Source: an uncultured Lachnospiraceae bacterium
Lineage (GTDB): Bacteria > Bacillota > Clostridia > Lachnospirales > Lachnospiraceae
Direction: 5' to 3'
DNA length: 7,651 nt
Assembly: GCA_910585605.1 (NCBI GenBank)
Contig: CAJUFL010000096.1
Span: 1-7,651 of the forward strand
The position numbers were made by a program, and so were the translations under genes. Below, piece after piece: positions 1-6,416 of this stretch. How positions within the stretch are numbered: the stretch's first letter is position 1; every line of letters begins with the position of its first letter. Under the pieces are notes generated by a model. The model was given only the letters and a program-made list of their open reading frames with translations. It was not told where the DNA came from and ran no database searches.

Positions 1-15
1 TTCATTACTATTTGT

Positions 16-35
16 GCCGCCAACTGAAAGGCGGC
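16..35 (+). promoter_or_regulatory. GC-rich hairpin just upstream of the glnA start
   Basis: GCCGCC (16-21) is perfectly complementary to GGCGGC (30-35), enclosing the 8-base loop AACTGAAA. The hairpin ends 5 bases before the glnA Shine-Dalgarno sequence and 15 bases before the start codon, so it probably lies in the 5' untranslated leader. No T-run follows, so it is not an intrinsic terminator as it stands. The inner six loop bases, ACTGAA, have A at position 1 and G at position 4, as in the hexaloops bound by ANTAR proteins. Treating them as a hexaloop needs a non-canonical A-A closing pair. The rest of the leader lies outside the window, so the role is inference. Confidence 0.4.
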
Positions 36-50
36 GGAATGGAGATTTAT

Positions 51-1382
51 ATGAGTAAATATACAAAACAGGATATTATGAAGCTGGTGGAGGAAGAGGA
101 TATAGAGTTCATCCGTCTTCAGTTTACGGATATGTTCGGGACACTCAAGAATGTAGCGATTACGGCAAGCCAGATGGAAAAGGCTTTGGATAATAAATGT
201 ATGTTTGATGGCTCTTCTATTGAGGGTTTTGTAAGAATTGATGAATCAGATATGTATTTATATCCGGATTTAAACACCTTTGAAATATTTCCATGGAGAC
301 CGCAGCATGGGAAAGTGGCAAGAATGATTTGTGATGTATACAGACCAAACGGAATGCCGTTTGAGGGAGATCCAAGATATATTTTAAAAAAGGTGTTAAA
401 AGAAGCTGCTGATATGGGATATAGTTTTGATGTGGGACCTGAATGTGAGTTCTTCTTATTCCATACAGATGATGAGGGCAGACCTACTACAATTAGCCAT
501 GAGAAGGCAGGATATTTTGATATTTCGCCCCTTGATTTGGGAGAAAATGCCCGGCGTGATATTATTTTAAATCTGGAGGCAATGGGATTTGAGATAGAAG
601 CTTCCCATCATGAGGTGGCACCTGCACAGCATGAGATTGATTTTAGATACACGAATGCATTGAAAGCGGCGGATAATATGATGACATTTAAGCTGGTAGT
701 TAAGACAATTGCAAAAAGGCATGGTCTGTTTGCAAGCTTTATGCCCAAACCCGTATATGGAGTCTGTGGTTCGGGACTTCATATTAATATGTCACTGTCT
801 AAGGATGGAATTAATATATTTAATGACCATTCTGCCGAGAATGGGGTAAGCCAAGAGGCATATCAGTTTATTGCAGGTATCATGCATCATATGAAAGGAA
901 TGACTTTGGTAGCAAATCCAATTGTAAATTCTTATAAGCGTCTGCTTCCGGGTTTTGAAGCACCTATGTATATTACATGGTCAGAAGGCAACAGAAGTCC
1001 GCTGATTCGTATTCCGTCTACAAGAGGGACCAATATGCGCGTAGAGCTTCGTTCACCTGATCCAGCTGCTAATCCATATTTGCTGTTTGCTGTCTGTCTG
1101 GCTGCCGGACTTGATGGAATGAAAAAGGAAATGGATATTCCAAAGAGCATAGACGGTAATATCTATGAAATGTCAAAAAAAGAGCTGGAGGCACAGGGAA
1201 TTGAGGCCATACCTTCAAATCTCAGCAAAGCATGCCATTATTTTGAGGATGATGAGTTTATGAAAGAGGTATTAGGAGAACATGTTCATGCAAAATATCT
1301 GGATGCCAAGCGTAAAGAATGGAACCGTTTCAGAGAACAGGTAACTGCGTGGGAGATTGATGAATATTTGTATAAAATCTAA
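51..1382 (+). CDS. glnA: Glutamine synthetase, class I-alpha
   Basis: This enzyme makes glutamine from glutamate, ammonium and ATP in the cytoplasm, as a dodecamer in this family. The 443-residue product is about the same length as Bacillus subtilis GlnA and appears colinear with it. The N-terminal beta-grasp domain covers roughly residues 15-100. The catalytic domain follows, with metal ligands Glu131 and Glu133 (ECEFF), Glu188, Glu195, His244 (GSGLHINMS) and Glu332. Substrate-site residues are Arg297 (NSYKRLLPG), flap Glu303, Arg315 and Arg334. Arg62, which takes part in feedback inhibition in the Bacillus enzyme, is present. The ATG at 51 is chosen because GGAG at 41-44 sits 6 bases before it and MSKYTKQDI matches the family N-terminus. 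Upstream in-frame TTG at 12 and ATG at 39 would cross the hairpin and lack a good ribosome site. The class I-beta insert and adenylylation tyrosine are not evident, which fits control by feedback and transcription. An ANTAR regulator gene follows 89 bases downstream. Confidence 0.97.
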   Translation: MSKYTKQDIMKLVEEEDIEFIRLQFTDMFGTLKNVAITASQMEKALDNKCMFDGSSIEGFVRIDESDMYLYPDLNTFEIFPWRPQHGKVARMICDVYRPNGMPFEGDPRYILKKVLKEAADMGYSFDVGPECEFFLFHTDDEGRPTTISHEKAGYFDISPLDLGENARRDIILNLEAMGFEIEASHHEVAPAQHEIDFRYTNALKAADNMMTFKLVVKTIAKRHGLFASFMPKPVYGVCGSGLHINMSLSKDGINIFNDHSAENGVSQEAYQFIAGIMHHMKGMTLVANPIVNSYKRLLPGFEAPMYITWSEGNRSPLIRIPSTRGTNMRVELRSPDPAANPYLLFAVCLAAGLDGMKKEMDIPKSIDGNIYEMSKKELEAQGIEAIPSNLSKACHYFEDDEFMKEVLGEHVHAKYLDAKRKEWNRFREQVTAWEIDEYLYKI

Positions 1383-1396
1383 AGTATAAGCGTGTA

Positions 1397-1431
1397 GGCA
1401 GTGGTGAGTTACGATTCTTAACAGTACTGCC
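1397..1431 (+). promoter_or_regulatory. Inverted repeat between glnA and the ANTAR gene
   Basis: GGCAGT (1397-1402) pairs perfectly with ACTGCC (1426-1431). Inside the 23-base interior, GTTA (1408-1411) can pair with TAAC (1419-1422), giving a possible two-part stem. No T-run follows, so it is not a terminator. It could be an mRNA processing or stabilising element, or chance; no function is visible. Confidence 0.3.
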
Positions 1432-1471
1432 AATGTGATTACAATGCTCATGGAAAGCAAGGAGGAAGAAT

Positions 1472-2014
1472 GTGATTAGTGTAATCGTAGTATTCCCTAA
1501 GCTGGAGGAGGCCAAAAGTATTAAAAATCTATTGGTGCGGAATGGTATTGATGTAATGGCGGCTTGTACAACGGCAGCGCAGGTTATCAATCTGACTGAT
1601 GATTTGGATTGTGGGATTGTTGTCAGTGGGTACAAATTAGTAGATATGATGTATAGTGAATTGTTGGAATATCTGCCGGATACCTTTGATATGCTTTTGG
1701 TTGCATCCAAACGGTATTATTCGGAATGCAGTTCAAACGATATTGTTTGCCTTTCTATGCCAATTAAGGCGGCAGACTTAGTGAATCATGTTCGTCTGAT
1801 GTATGAGAAAGTTTACTATCAGATGAAAAAAAGAAGGTCGAAACCGATTATTCGGTCAGAGGAAGAAAAACAGGTGATTTCCCATGCTAAATTGATGCTA
1901 ATAAGACAAAAGGGAATGACAGAGGAAGAAGCACATAAATATTTACAAAAGAAAAGTATGGATAATGGTACTAATTTAGTTGAGACGGCACATATGGTGT
2001 TGGATGTATTTTAG
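1472..2014 (+). CDS. ANTAR-domain antiterminator with degenerate receiver (NitR-like)
   Basis: This is probably a cytoplasmic RNA-binding regulator that prevents transcription termination in nitrogen-metabolism leaders. The product has 180 residues. Residues 1-115 resemble a response-regulator receiver fold but lack its phosphorylation chemistry: Phe8-Pro9 replace the acidic pair after strand 1, Ser52-Gly53 (VVSGYKL) stand where the phospho-acceptor Asp belongs, and Met96-Pro97 replaces the conserved Lys-Pro. A basic, helical linker (about 112-128) leads to a clear ANTAR domain at 129-180, with EEEAHKYLQKKSMDNGTNL followed by VETAHMVL. The start is GTG at 1472, set by AAGGAGG (1459-1465) with a 6-base spacer; the overlapping ATG at 1470 meets TGA at once. 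Its place directly after glnA matches nitR of Clostridium beijerinckii and C. saccharobutylicum, an antiterminator linked to glnA control. That equivalence is inferred from domain and position. Without an acceptor Asp, phosphorylation is unlikely to be the signal. Confidence 0.88.
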   Translation: MISVIVVFPKLEEAKSIKNLLVRNGIDVMAACTTAAQVINLTDDLDCGIVVSGYKLVDMMYSELLEYLPDTFDMLLVASKRYYSECSSNDIVCLSMPIKAADLVNHVRLMYEKVYYQMKKRRSKPIIRSEEEKQVISHAKLMLIRQKGMTEEEAHKYLQKKSMDNGTNLVETAHMVLDVF

Positions 2015-2036
2015 GCGGTCTGTTATGGGACACAAA

Positions 2037-2067
2037 GCTGTGCAGGGAGATTGATTATTTGCACAGC
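2037..2067 (+). promoter_or_regulatory. 8-bp perfect inverted repeat before dapF
   Basis: GCTGTGCA (2037-2044) and TGCACAGC (2060-2067) are exact reverse complements separated by 15 bases (2045-2059). The element lies in the 90-base gap between the ANTAR gene and dapF, ending 37 bases before the dapF start. The flanks hold no T-run on either strand long enough for an intrinsic terminator. It could be an mRNA stem-loop or a protein-binding dyad. Confidence 0.4.
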
Positions 2068-2104
2068 CAAAATGATTACAAATTTGGGATAGGAGAGCAA
2101 AGTT

Positions 2105-2950
2105 ATGAAATTTACCAAAATGGAAGGTATTGGAAATGATTACGTTTATGTCAACTGCTTTCAGGAGAAGGTAGAAGACCCAAGGCGTGTAGCAGTTAAA
2201 GTTAGTGACAGACACTACGGAATAGGGTCGGATGGTCTTATATTAATTAAATCTTCTGATGTAGCAGATTTTTGTATGGATATGTATAATGCAGATGGGT
2301 CACAATCTGAGATGTGTGGAAACGGCATCCGTTGTGTTGCAAAATATGTATATGATTATGGATTGACGGATCAAACCAGCATTTCTGTGGAAACATTGGC
2401 TGGGATCAAATATCTGGATCTGAAGGTAGAAGATGGAAAGGTGGCAATGGTTACGGTAAATATGGGACAACCAGAGCTGATACCTGCTAAGATACCGGTA
2501 AAATCAGATAAAGATATTCTGGTAAATGAGCCAGTTACAGTGGGTGGCAGAGAATATAAAATGACCTGTGTTTCCATGGGAAATCCCCATTGTATTGTAT
2601 TTGTGGAAGATACAGAAGGTTTTCCGCTAGAGGAAATCGGACCACAGTTTGAAAATCATGCAATCTTTCCTAACCGGGTGAATGCAGAGTTTATTCAGAT
2701 TCTGGACAGAAAAACAGTTAATATGCGTGTCTGGGAAAGAGGATCAGGGGAGACTCTGGCTTGCGGCACCGGGGCCTGTGCCTCAGCAGTGGCGTGTATA
2801 CTGAATGATTTGACAGATGAGGAGATAACACTTCATCTCCTAGGCGGGGATTTACTTGTCCGCTGGGACAGGGAAAAAAATGTGGTCTATATGACAGGTC
2901 CGGCCACAGTGGTTTTTGACGGAGAGATAGCTGATGAAAAATTATTTTAG
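2105..2950 (+). CDS. dapF: Diaminopimelate epimerase
   Basis: This cytoplasmic, cofactor-independent enzyme interconverts LL- and meso-diaminopimelate, the last step before lysine and the source of the peptidoglycan cross-linking residue. The 281-residue product is close to the 274 of Escherichia coli DapF. The two pseudo-symmetric halves each supply one catalytic cysteine: Cys71 in NADGSQSEMCGNGIRC and Cys220 in ERGSGETLACGTGACAS. The N-terminal MKFTKMEGIGNDYVYV and the central MGNPHCIVFV (about 158-167) are also family signatures. AGGAG at 2091-2095 with a 9-base spacer supports the ATG at 2105. The next gene, dapL, makes its substrate LL-diaminopimelate, so the two genes cover consecutive reactions. 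No key residue is missing. Confidence 0.97.
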   Translation: MKFTKMEGIGNDYVYVNCFQEKVEDPRRVAVKVSDRHYGIGSDGLILIKSSDVADFCMDMYNADGSQSEMCGNGIRCVAKYVYDYGLTDQTSISVETLAGIKYLDLKVEDGKVAMVTVNMGQPELIPAKIPVKSDKDILVNEPVTVGGREYKMTCVSMGNPHCIVFVEDTEGFPLEEIGPQFENHAIFPNRVNAEFIQILDRKTVNMRVWERGSGETLACGTGACASAVACILNDLTDEEITLHLLGGDLLVRWDREKNVVYMTGPATVVFDGEIADEKLF

Positions 2951-2957
2951 CATGATG

Positions 2958-2992
2958 ACAACTTGATATGGTGTGTAGAGTTATCAGCTTGT
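2958..2992 (+). promoter_or_regulatory. Weak imperfect stem-loop after dapF
   Basis: ACAA-C-TTGATA (2958-2968) can pair with TATCAG-C-TTGT (2982-2992), with one C-C mismatch, one G-T pair and a 13-base loop. It starts 8 bases after the dapF stop. The stem is AT-rich and only a broken T-stretch follows, so it is at best a weak terminator or an mRNA 3'-end structure. Chance pairing is a real alternative. Confidence 0.25.
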
Positions 2993-3008
2993 TTATGTGT
3001 CAGTACAC

Positions 3009-3038
3009 TTGAGCAGAAGGCTTAGATAAATATATAAG
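3009..3038 (+). promoter_or_regulatory. Candidate sigma-A promoter for dapL
   Basis: TTGAGC (3009-3014) matches 4 of 6 bases of the -35 consensus. TATATA (3031-3036, 16-base spacer) or TATAAG (3033-3038, 18-base spacer) matches 5 of 6 of the -10 consensus. Initiation would fall about 20-25 bases upstream of the dapL start, just ahead of its ribosome site. The region is AT-rich, so such matches arise readily; read-through from dapF is equally possible. Confidence 0.3.
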
Positions 3039-3067
3039 ATATTTCCGCAGGGAAAAAGGAGGATACT

Positions 3068-4285
3068 ATGTTTAAAATTAATGAGAATTACTTAAAATTA
3101 CCGGGAAGTTACCTGTTTTCCACCATTGGAAAAAAGGTAAACGCATATAAAGAGGCGAATCCGGATAAAGAAATTATTTCTTTGGGAATCGGGGATGTGA
3201 CACAGCCGCTTGCACCGGCCATCATAGACAGTCTGCATAAGGCAGTGGATGAAATGGCAGCCAGGGAAACCTTTCACGGATATGCTCCAGATCTGGGGTA
3301 TGAGTTTTTGAGAAGTGCGATCGCAAAAAACGATTATGCTGCAAGGGGAGCTGATATTGCCATTGATGAGATTTTTGTAAGTGACGGGGCAAAATGCGAT
3401 TCTGGTAATATTCAGGAAATCTTTTCTATCAATAATAAAATTGCGGTATGTGATCCTGTTTATCCGGTGTATGTAGATACCAATGCTATGGCAGGAAGGA
3501 CAGGGATATACAATAAAGAGACAGAGCTTTGGAGCGATGTGATTTATATGCCTTGTAAAGCAGAAAATGGATTTGCACCGGAATTGCCGGAGGAGACGCC
3601 AGATATTATTTATCTGTGTTTTCCGAATAATCCTACCGGGGCAACCATTAAAAAGCCACAGCTACAGGAGTGGGTGGATTATGCAAATAAGACAGGAGCA
3701 GTGATTATCTATGATGCGGCCTATGAAGCTTATATCAGTGAAGAAGATGTTCCTCATACAATTTATGAATGTGAGGGTGCAAAAACCTGCGCAATTGAGT
3801 TGAATAGTTTTTCGAAAAATGCCGGATTTACCGGAACCCGGTTAGGGTATGCGGTTGTTCCAAAGGCATTAAAAGATAGTGACGGTAATTCATTAAATGC
3901 ATTATGGGCAAGACGACATGGGACCAAGTTCAATGGAGCTCCATATATCATCCAGCGTGCGGGAGAGGCTGTTTACAGTGAGGAAGGAAAGAAACAGACG
4001 AAAGAGCAGATTGCTTACTACATGAACAATGCAGGGATTATCAAGGAGGGTCTGAAGGAGGCAGGATTTACCGTATCAGGTGGTGTCAATGCACCATATA
4101 TCTGGCTGACTGCTCCGGACGGAATGACTTCATGGGAATTTTTTGACTATCTGCTTGCCAATGCCAATGTGGTGGGAACTCCCGGTTCAGGATTCGGGCC
4201 AAGCGGAGAAGGTTATTTCCGGCTGACTGCATTTGGAACATATGAGAATACAATAGAGGCACTCAAGAGGATTAAGGAGTTATAG
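3068..4285 (+). CDS. dapL: LL-diaminopimelate aminotransferase
   Basis: This PLP-dependent enzyme converts tetrahydrodipicolinate directly to LL-diaminopimelate with glutamate as amino donor, bypassing the succinylase and acetylase routes. The 405-residue product is a fold-type I aminotransferase of typical DapL length. The N-terminus (KINENYLKLPGSYLFSTIG, then SLGIGDVTQPL) is characteristic of DapL. PLP contacts visible are Asn188 (CFPNNPTG), Asp216 and Tyr219 (IYDAAYEAY), with Lys250 (SFSKNAGFTGTRLGY) as the Schiff-base lysine. Arg385 (YFRLTAFG) is the expected substrate-carboxylate arginine. AGGAGG at 3057-3062 with a 5-base spacer fixes the ATG at 3068. It follows dapF by 117 bases. A general aspartate aminotransferase is the main alternative, but the N-terminus and the dapF neighbour argue for DapL. 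Confidence 0.96.
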   Translation: MFKINENYLKLPGSYLFSTIGKKVNAYKEANPDKEIISLGIGDVTQPLAPAIIDSLHKAVDEMAARETFHGYAPDLGYEFLRSAIAKNDYAARGADIAIDEIFVSDGAKCDSGNIQEIFSINNKIAVCDPVYPVYVDTNAMAGRTGIYNKETELWSDVIYMPCKAENGFAPELPEETPDIIYLCFPNNPTGATIKKPQLQEWVDYANKTGAVIIYDAAYEAYISEEDVPHTIYECEGAKTCAIELNSFSKNAGFTGTRLGYAVVPKALKDSDGNSLNALWARRHGTKFNGAPYIIQRAGEAVYSEEGKKQTKEQIAYYMNNAGIIKEGLKEAGFTVSGGVNAPYIWLTAPDGMTSWEFFDYLLANANVVGTPGSGFGPSGEGYFRLTAFGTYENTIEALKRIKEL

Positions 4286-4339
4286 CAGCCAAAAGCCGGA
4301 TTTATACTTGCGTAAATAGTAGGAGAGTGGTAAACTGAT

Positions 4340-4356
4340 TTCATGTGATACATGAA
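4340..4356. promoter_or_regulatory. Perfect 17-base palindrome upstream of ilvE
   Basis: TTCATGT (4340-4346) and ACATGAA (4350-4356) are exact reverse complements around a 3-base centre, GAT. The dyad shape suits a dimeric repressor operator. A weak promoter-like pair lies just upstream: TTGCGT at 4308-4313 and TAAACT at 4331-4336, spaced 17, matching only 3 and 4 of 6 consensus bases. If that promoter is real, the dyad would sit over the transcription start. It lies about 120 bases ahead of ilvE. An RNA hairpin with a tight 3-base loop is another reading. The regulator is unknown. Confidence 0.4.
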
Positions 4357-4357
4357 G

Positions 4358-4406
4358 AAATGTACGATTAGAGTAAAAGGTCAGACAGTACTTAATAAAA
4401 TGTACG
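4358..4406 (+). repeat. AAATGTACG direct repeat, 40-base spacing
   Basis: AAATGTACG occurs at 4358-4366 and again at 4398-4406, exactly 40 bases apart, in the 191-base gap between dapL and ilvE. The first copy lies one base after the palindrome at 4340-4356. A 9-base repeat in a gap of this size could arise by chance, so significance is uncertain. Confidence 0.3.
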
Positions 4407-4476
4407 GATATCAGGCATAGCAACAGCTAAGACAAAAGAGATGTTGTAAAACAGCCAAGGAAAGGAAGTTTTTTAG

Positions 4477-5499
4477 ATGAGTAAGAACATTGACTGGTCA
4501 AATTTGGGATTCAGCTATATTGAGACAGATAAGAGATTTGTATCCAATTATAAAGATGGCGCGTGGGATGACGGTGTCATGACAGCGGATGCAATGATAA
4601 CAATGAATGAATGTGCAGGTGTATTACAGTATGCACAGACATGCTTTGAAGGTCTTAAGGCATACACAACGGAAGATGGAAGGGTAGTGTGTTTCCGACC
4701 GGATCTGAATGCCCAGAGAATGGCAGATTCCTGTAGAAGACTTGAGATGCCGGTATTTCCGGAGGATAGATTTGTAGAGGCTGTTGTGAAAACCGTTCAG
4801 GAAAATATCGACTATGTGCCACCGTATGGTTCAGGGGCAACTTTATATATCCGACCATATATGTTTGGAAGCAATCCGGTAATCGGCGTAAAGCCGGCTG
4901 ACGAGTATCAGTTCCGTATTTTTGTTACACCGGTTGGGCCTTATTTTAAGGGTGGTGCAAAACCGATTACGATTCGTGTGTCTGACTTTGATCGTGCAGC
5001 ACCGCATGGAACAGGTCACATTAAGGCAGGTGCCAATTACGCAATGAGCTTGCATGCAATTGTGGATGCACATAACCAGGGATATTCTGAGAATATGTAT
5101 CTTGATCCAGCAACCCGTACAAAGGTTGAGGAGACAGGCGGTGCAAACTTTATTTTCATTACAAAAGACGGTAAGTTTGTCACTCCCAAGTCTGATAGTA
5201 TTTTACCTTCCATTACTCGTCGTTCTTTAATGGCAGTGGCAGAGAAATACCTTGGTTTAACGGTAGAACATAGGGAAGTTCAGCTTGATGAGTTAAAGGA
5301 TTTTGCAGAGTGTGGTCTTTGTGGAACTGCGGCTGTTATTTCACCGGTTGGCAAGATAGTAGACCATGGAAATGAAATCTGCTTCCCAAGCGGTATGGAA
5401 GAGATGGGACCTGTGATTCAGAAATTGTATGATACATTGACGGGTATCCAGATGGGTCGTATTGAGGCTCCAGAGGGTTGGATTAAGACAATTGAATAA
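4477..5499 (+). CDS. ilvE: Branched-chain amino acid aminotransferase
   Basis: This PLP-dependent fold-type IV enzyme performs the last step of leucine, isoleucine and valine synthesis, and the first step of their breakdown, exchanging amino groups with glutamate. The 340-residue product fits the long bacterial BCAT group. Visible family features are the N-terminal QTCFEGLKAY (about 54-63), the PLP lysine Lys183 in GTGHIKAGANYA, Glu219 in VEETGGANFIF, and the C-terminal phosphate-binding CGTAAVISPVGKI (282-294). Cys279 and Cys282 form a CxxC, but it lies a few residues before the position of the redox CxxC of human mitochondrial BCAT and should not be equated with it. AAAGGAAG at 4461-4468 with an 8-base spacer supports the ATG at 4477. 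No T-box or branched-chain-rich leader peptide is seen in the 191-base upstream gap. A strong terminator follows. Confidence 0.96.
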   Translation: MSKNIDWSNLGFSYIETDKRFVSNYKDGAWDDGVMTADAMITMNECAGVLQYAQTCFEGLKAYTTEDGRVVCFRPDLNAQRMADSCRRLEMPVFPEDRFVEAVVKTVQENIDYVPPYGSGATLYIRPYMFGSNPVIGVKPADEYQFRIFVTPVGPYFKGGAKPITIRVSDFDRAAPHGTGHIKAGANYAMSLHAIVDAHNQGYSENMYLDPATRTKVEETGGANFIFITKDGKFVTPKSDSILPSITRRSLMAVAEKYLGLTVEHREVQLDELKDFAECGLCGTAAVISPVGKIVDHGNEICFPSGMEEMGPVIQKLYDTLTGIQMGRIEAPEGWIKTIE

Positions 5500-5523
5500 A
5501 AGAGTTTTGAGTTTATAGACAAT

Positions 5524-5571
5524 AAATGGGTTTTGGTTGAAATTATATGGTTCATCCAAAACCCATTTTTT
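5524..5571 (+). terminator. Strong intrinsic terminator after ilvE
   Basis: AAATGGGTTTTGG (5524-5536) pairs perfectly over 13 bases with CCAAAACCCATTT (5556-5568). After one T-T mismatch the stem continues with TGAA/TTCA (5538-5541 with 5551-5554) around a 9-base loop. The 3' arm runs into six T residues (5566-5571). It begins 24 bases after the ilvE stop and ends the metabolic block. Confidence 0.93.
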
Positions 5572-5708
5572 AATGGTTCCATGTAAAGAAAAAAAGTTGA
5601 TAAGAATATAATTAATGGTTTGGAAGATGAAAGTGATGAATTTAGTCAACTTTATTTCATCATAAATTAGTGAGAGGATATTTTTTGTGTAGAATTTACC
5701 CTCAAAAT

Positions 5709-5717
5709 TGCTATAAT
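5709..5717 (+). promoter_or_regulatory. Extended -10 promoter for the LRR gene
   Basis: TGCTATAAT at 5709-5717 is a perfect extended -10 element (TGn plus the full TATAAT consensus). No good -35 box lies at 16-18 bases, which extended -10 promoters can tolerate. Initiation would fall near 5724, giving a 5' leader of roughly 105 bases before the start at 5829. Confidence 0.65.
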
Positions 5718-5780
5718 CGTGCAGAAATTCTGCTTAAATTTTTTACAGACCAAAGGGATAATATGTTTTATATAAATAGT

Positions 5781-5797
5781 TTTTCGAAAATTCGAAT
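5781..5797. promoter_or_regulatory. Overlapping palindromes in the LRR leader
   Basis: TTTTCGAAAA (5781-5790) is a perfect 10-base palindrome and ATTCGAAT (5790-5797) a perfect 8-base one. The TTCGAA core therefore occurs twice, 8 bases apart. They lie between the predicted start of transcription and the ribosome site of the LRR gene, where a bound protein could block transcription. AT-rich composition makes chance a serious alternative. Confidence 0.25.
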
Positions 5798-5828
5798 AAT
5801 TGTAATTGTGAAAAGGAGGAGAAAGTAA

Positions 5829-6416
5829 ATGAATAACGAGGAAAGAAAGTTTTGGAGGTATGGTATTGGGGTGCTGTTTGCTATGGTCATATGCATGGTA
5901 TTATCAGTTTCAAACAATGCATTTGCTGCTGAGGCAAATGTGATTGAAAGTGGGGACTATAGTGTAGAGGGAAGTAATGTAACATGGTCTTTGGTTTCAA
6001 ATGGGGTGGATACTTATAAGCTGATTTTTAGTGGAAACGGTGATATGTGTGAAGAAAGAATACTAGTTGAAAATCGTGATAGTGCACCGTGGGCAGGATA
6101 TGTAAATAGTATTACAGAAATAGAGATTAAAGAGGAGATAACTAATATTGGAAACAATGTATTTTCATGCTTGGAAAAATTGAAAAAGGTGAGTATTGCC
6201 TCAAGCATAACCAGAATAGAGGGAAGAGCTTTTCAACAATGTACAAATCTTAAAACAATTAAATTACCCGATGGCTTGACCTATATTGGTTGGTGGGCAT
6301 TTTCTTCATGTAGTAAATTGAACAATGTGAAAATACCGGACAGTGTAACTCAGATTGATGAGTATGCTTTATTTATTATAGAAAATATGATGATACGCAG
6401 GTTATTATTGTTATGA
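5829..6416 (+). CDS. Secreted LRR_5/BspA-like protein, probably truncated
   Basis: This is an exported protein with leucine-rich repeats of the LRR_5 (BspA-like) type; such proteins are usually surface proteins in gut Clostridia, with poorly known ligands. Residues 1-33 are a signal peptide: a charged start, a hydrophobic stretch at about 11-28 and a likely cut at AFA|AEA after Ala33. Residues 40-90 match the beta-rich segment that commonly precedes these repeats (VTWSLVSNG, then LIFSGNGDM, then APW). Repeats of about 23 residues follow: ITNIGNNVFSCLEKL (from 104), ITRIEGRAFQQCTNL (from 127), LTYIGWWAFSSCSKL (from 150) and a fourth starting VTQIDEYA (from 173). The fourth breaks off and ends in IIENMMIRRLLLL, which does not fit. 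Family members are usually several hundred residues with anchoring domains; none is here. AAGGAGGA (5813-5820) with an 8-base spacer supports the start. The gene is likely expressed but a truncated remnant. Confidence 0.8.
   Translation: MNNEERKFWRYGIGVLFAMVICMVLSVSNNAFAAEANVIESGDYSVEGSNVTWSLVSNGVDTYKLIFSGNGDMCEERILVENRDSAPWAGYVNSITEIEIKEEITNIGNNVFSCLEKLKKVSIASSITRIEGRAFQQCTNLKTIKLPDGLTYIGWWAFSSCSKLNNVKIPDSVTQIDEYALFIIENMMIRRLLLL

Larger units (their letters stand above)
5572..5828. other. AT-rich non-coding gap before the LRR gene
   Basis: No convincing gene is present between the ilvE terminator and the LRR protein. Two inverted repeats are visible: AAAGTTGA (5593-5600) with TCAACTTT (5646-5653), and TGATGAA (5634-5640) with TTCATCA (5656-5662). 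They interleave, so both cannot form fully in one RNA, and neither is followed by a T-run. A 16-codon reading frame at 5615-5665 has no ribosome site. The promoter and palindromes nearer the LRR gene are listed separately. Confidence 0.5.

Noticed and set aside
279..290. Cys-x-x-Cys of IlvE (protein residues 279-282) as a redox switch like human BCAT
   Set aside because: These are residue numbers. The human CxxC lies at a different alignment position, after the GTA of the same segment, where this protein has AVIS, so the analogy is not supported.
1330..1710. A 126-codon open frame on the minus strand
   Set aside because: It overlaps the end of glnA and the start of the ANTAR gene, has no recognisable domain, and both overlapping genes are well supported.
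4352..4420. A 22-codon reading frame upstream of ilvE (start MKKCTIRVKG) that could be a leader peptide
   Set aside because: It has no Shine-Dalgarno sequence at the right distance, is not enriched in Leu, Ile or Val, and no attenuator hairpin with a T-run follows.
279..5800. Riboswitch or T-box leaders for dapL or ilvE
   Set aside because: The gaps of 117 and 191 bases show neither the conserved T-box antiterminator sequence nor a leader terminator; a lysine riboswitch would also be too large for them.
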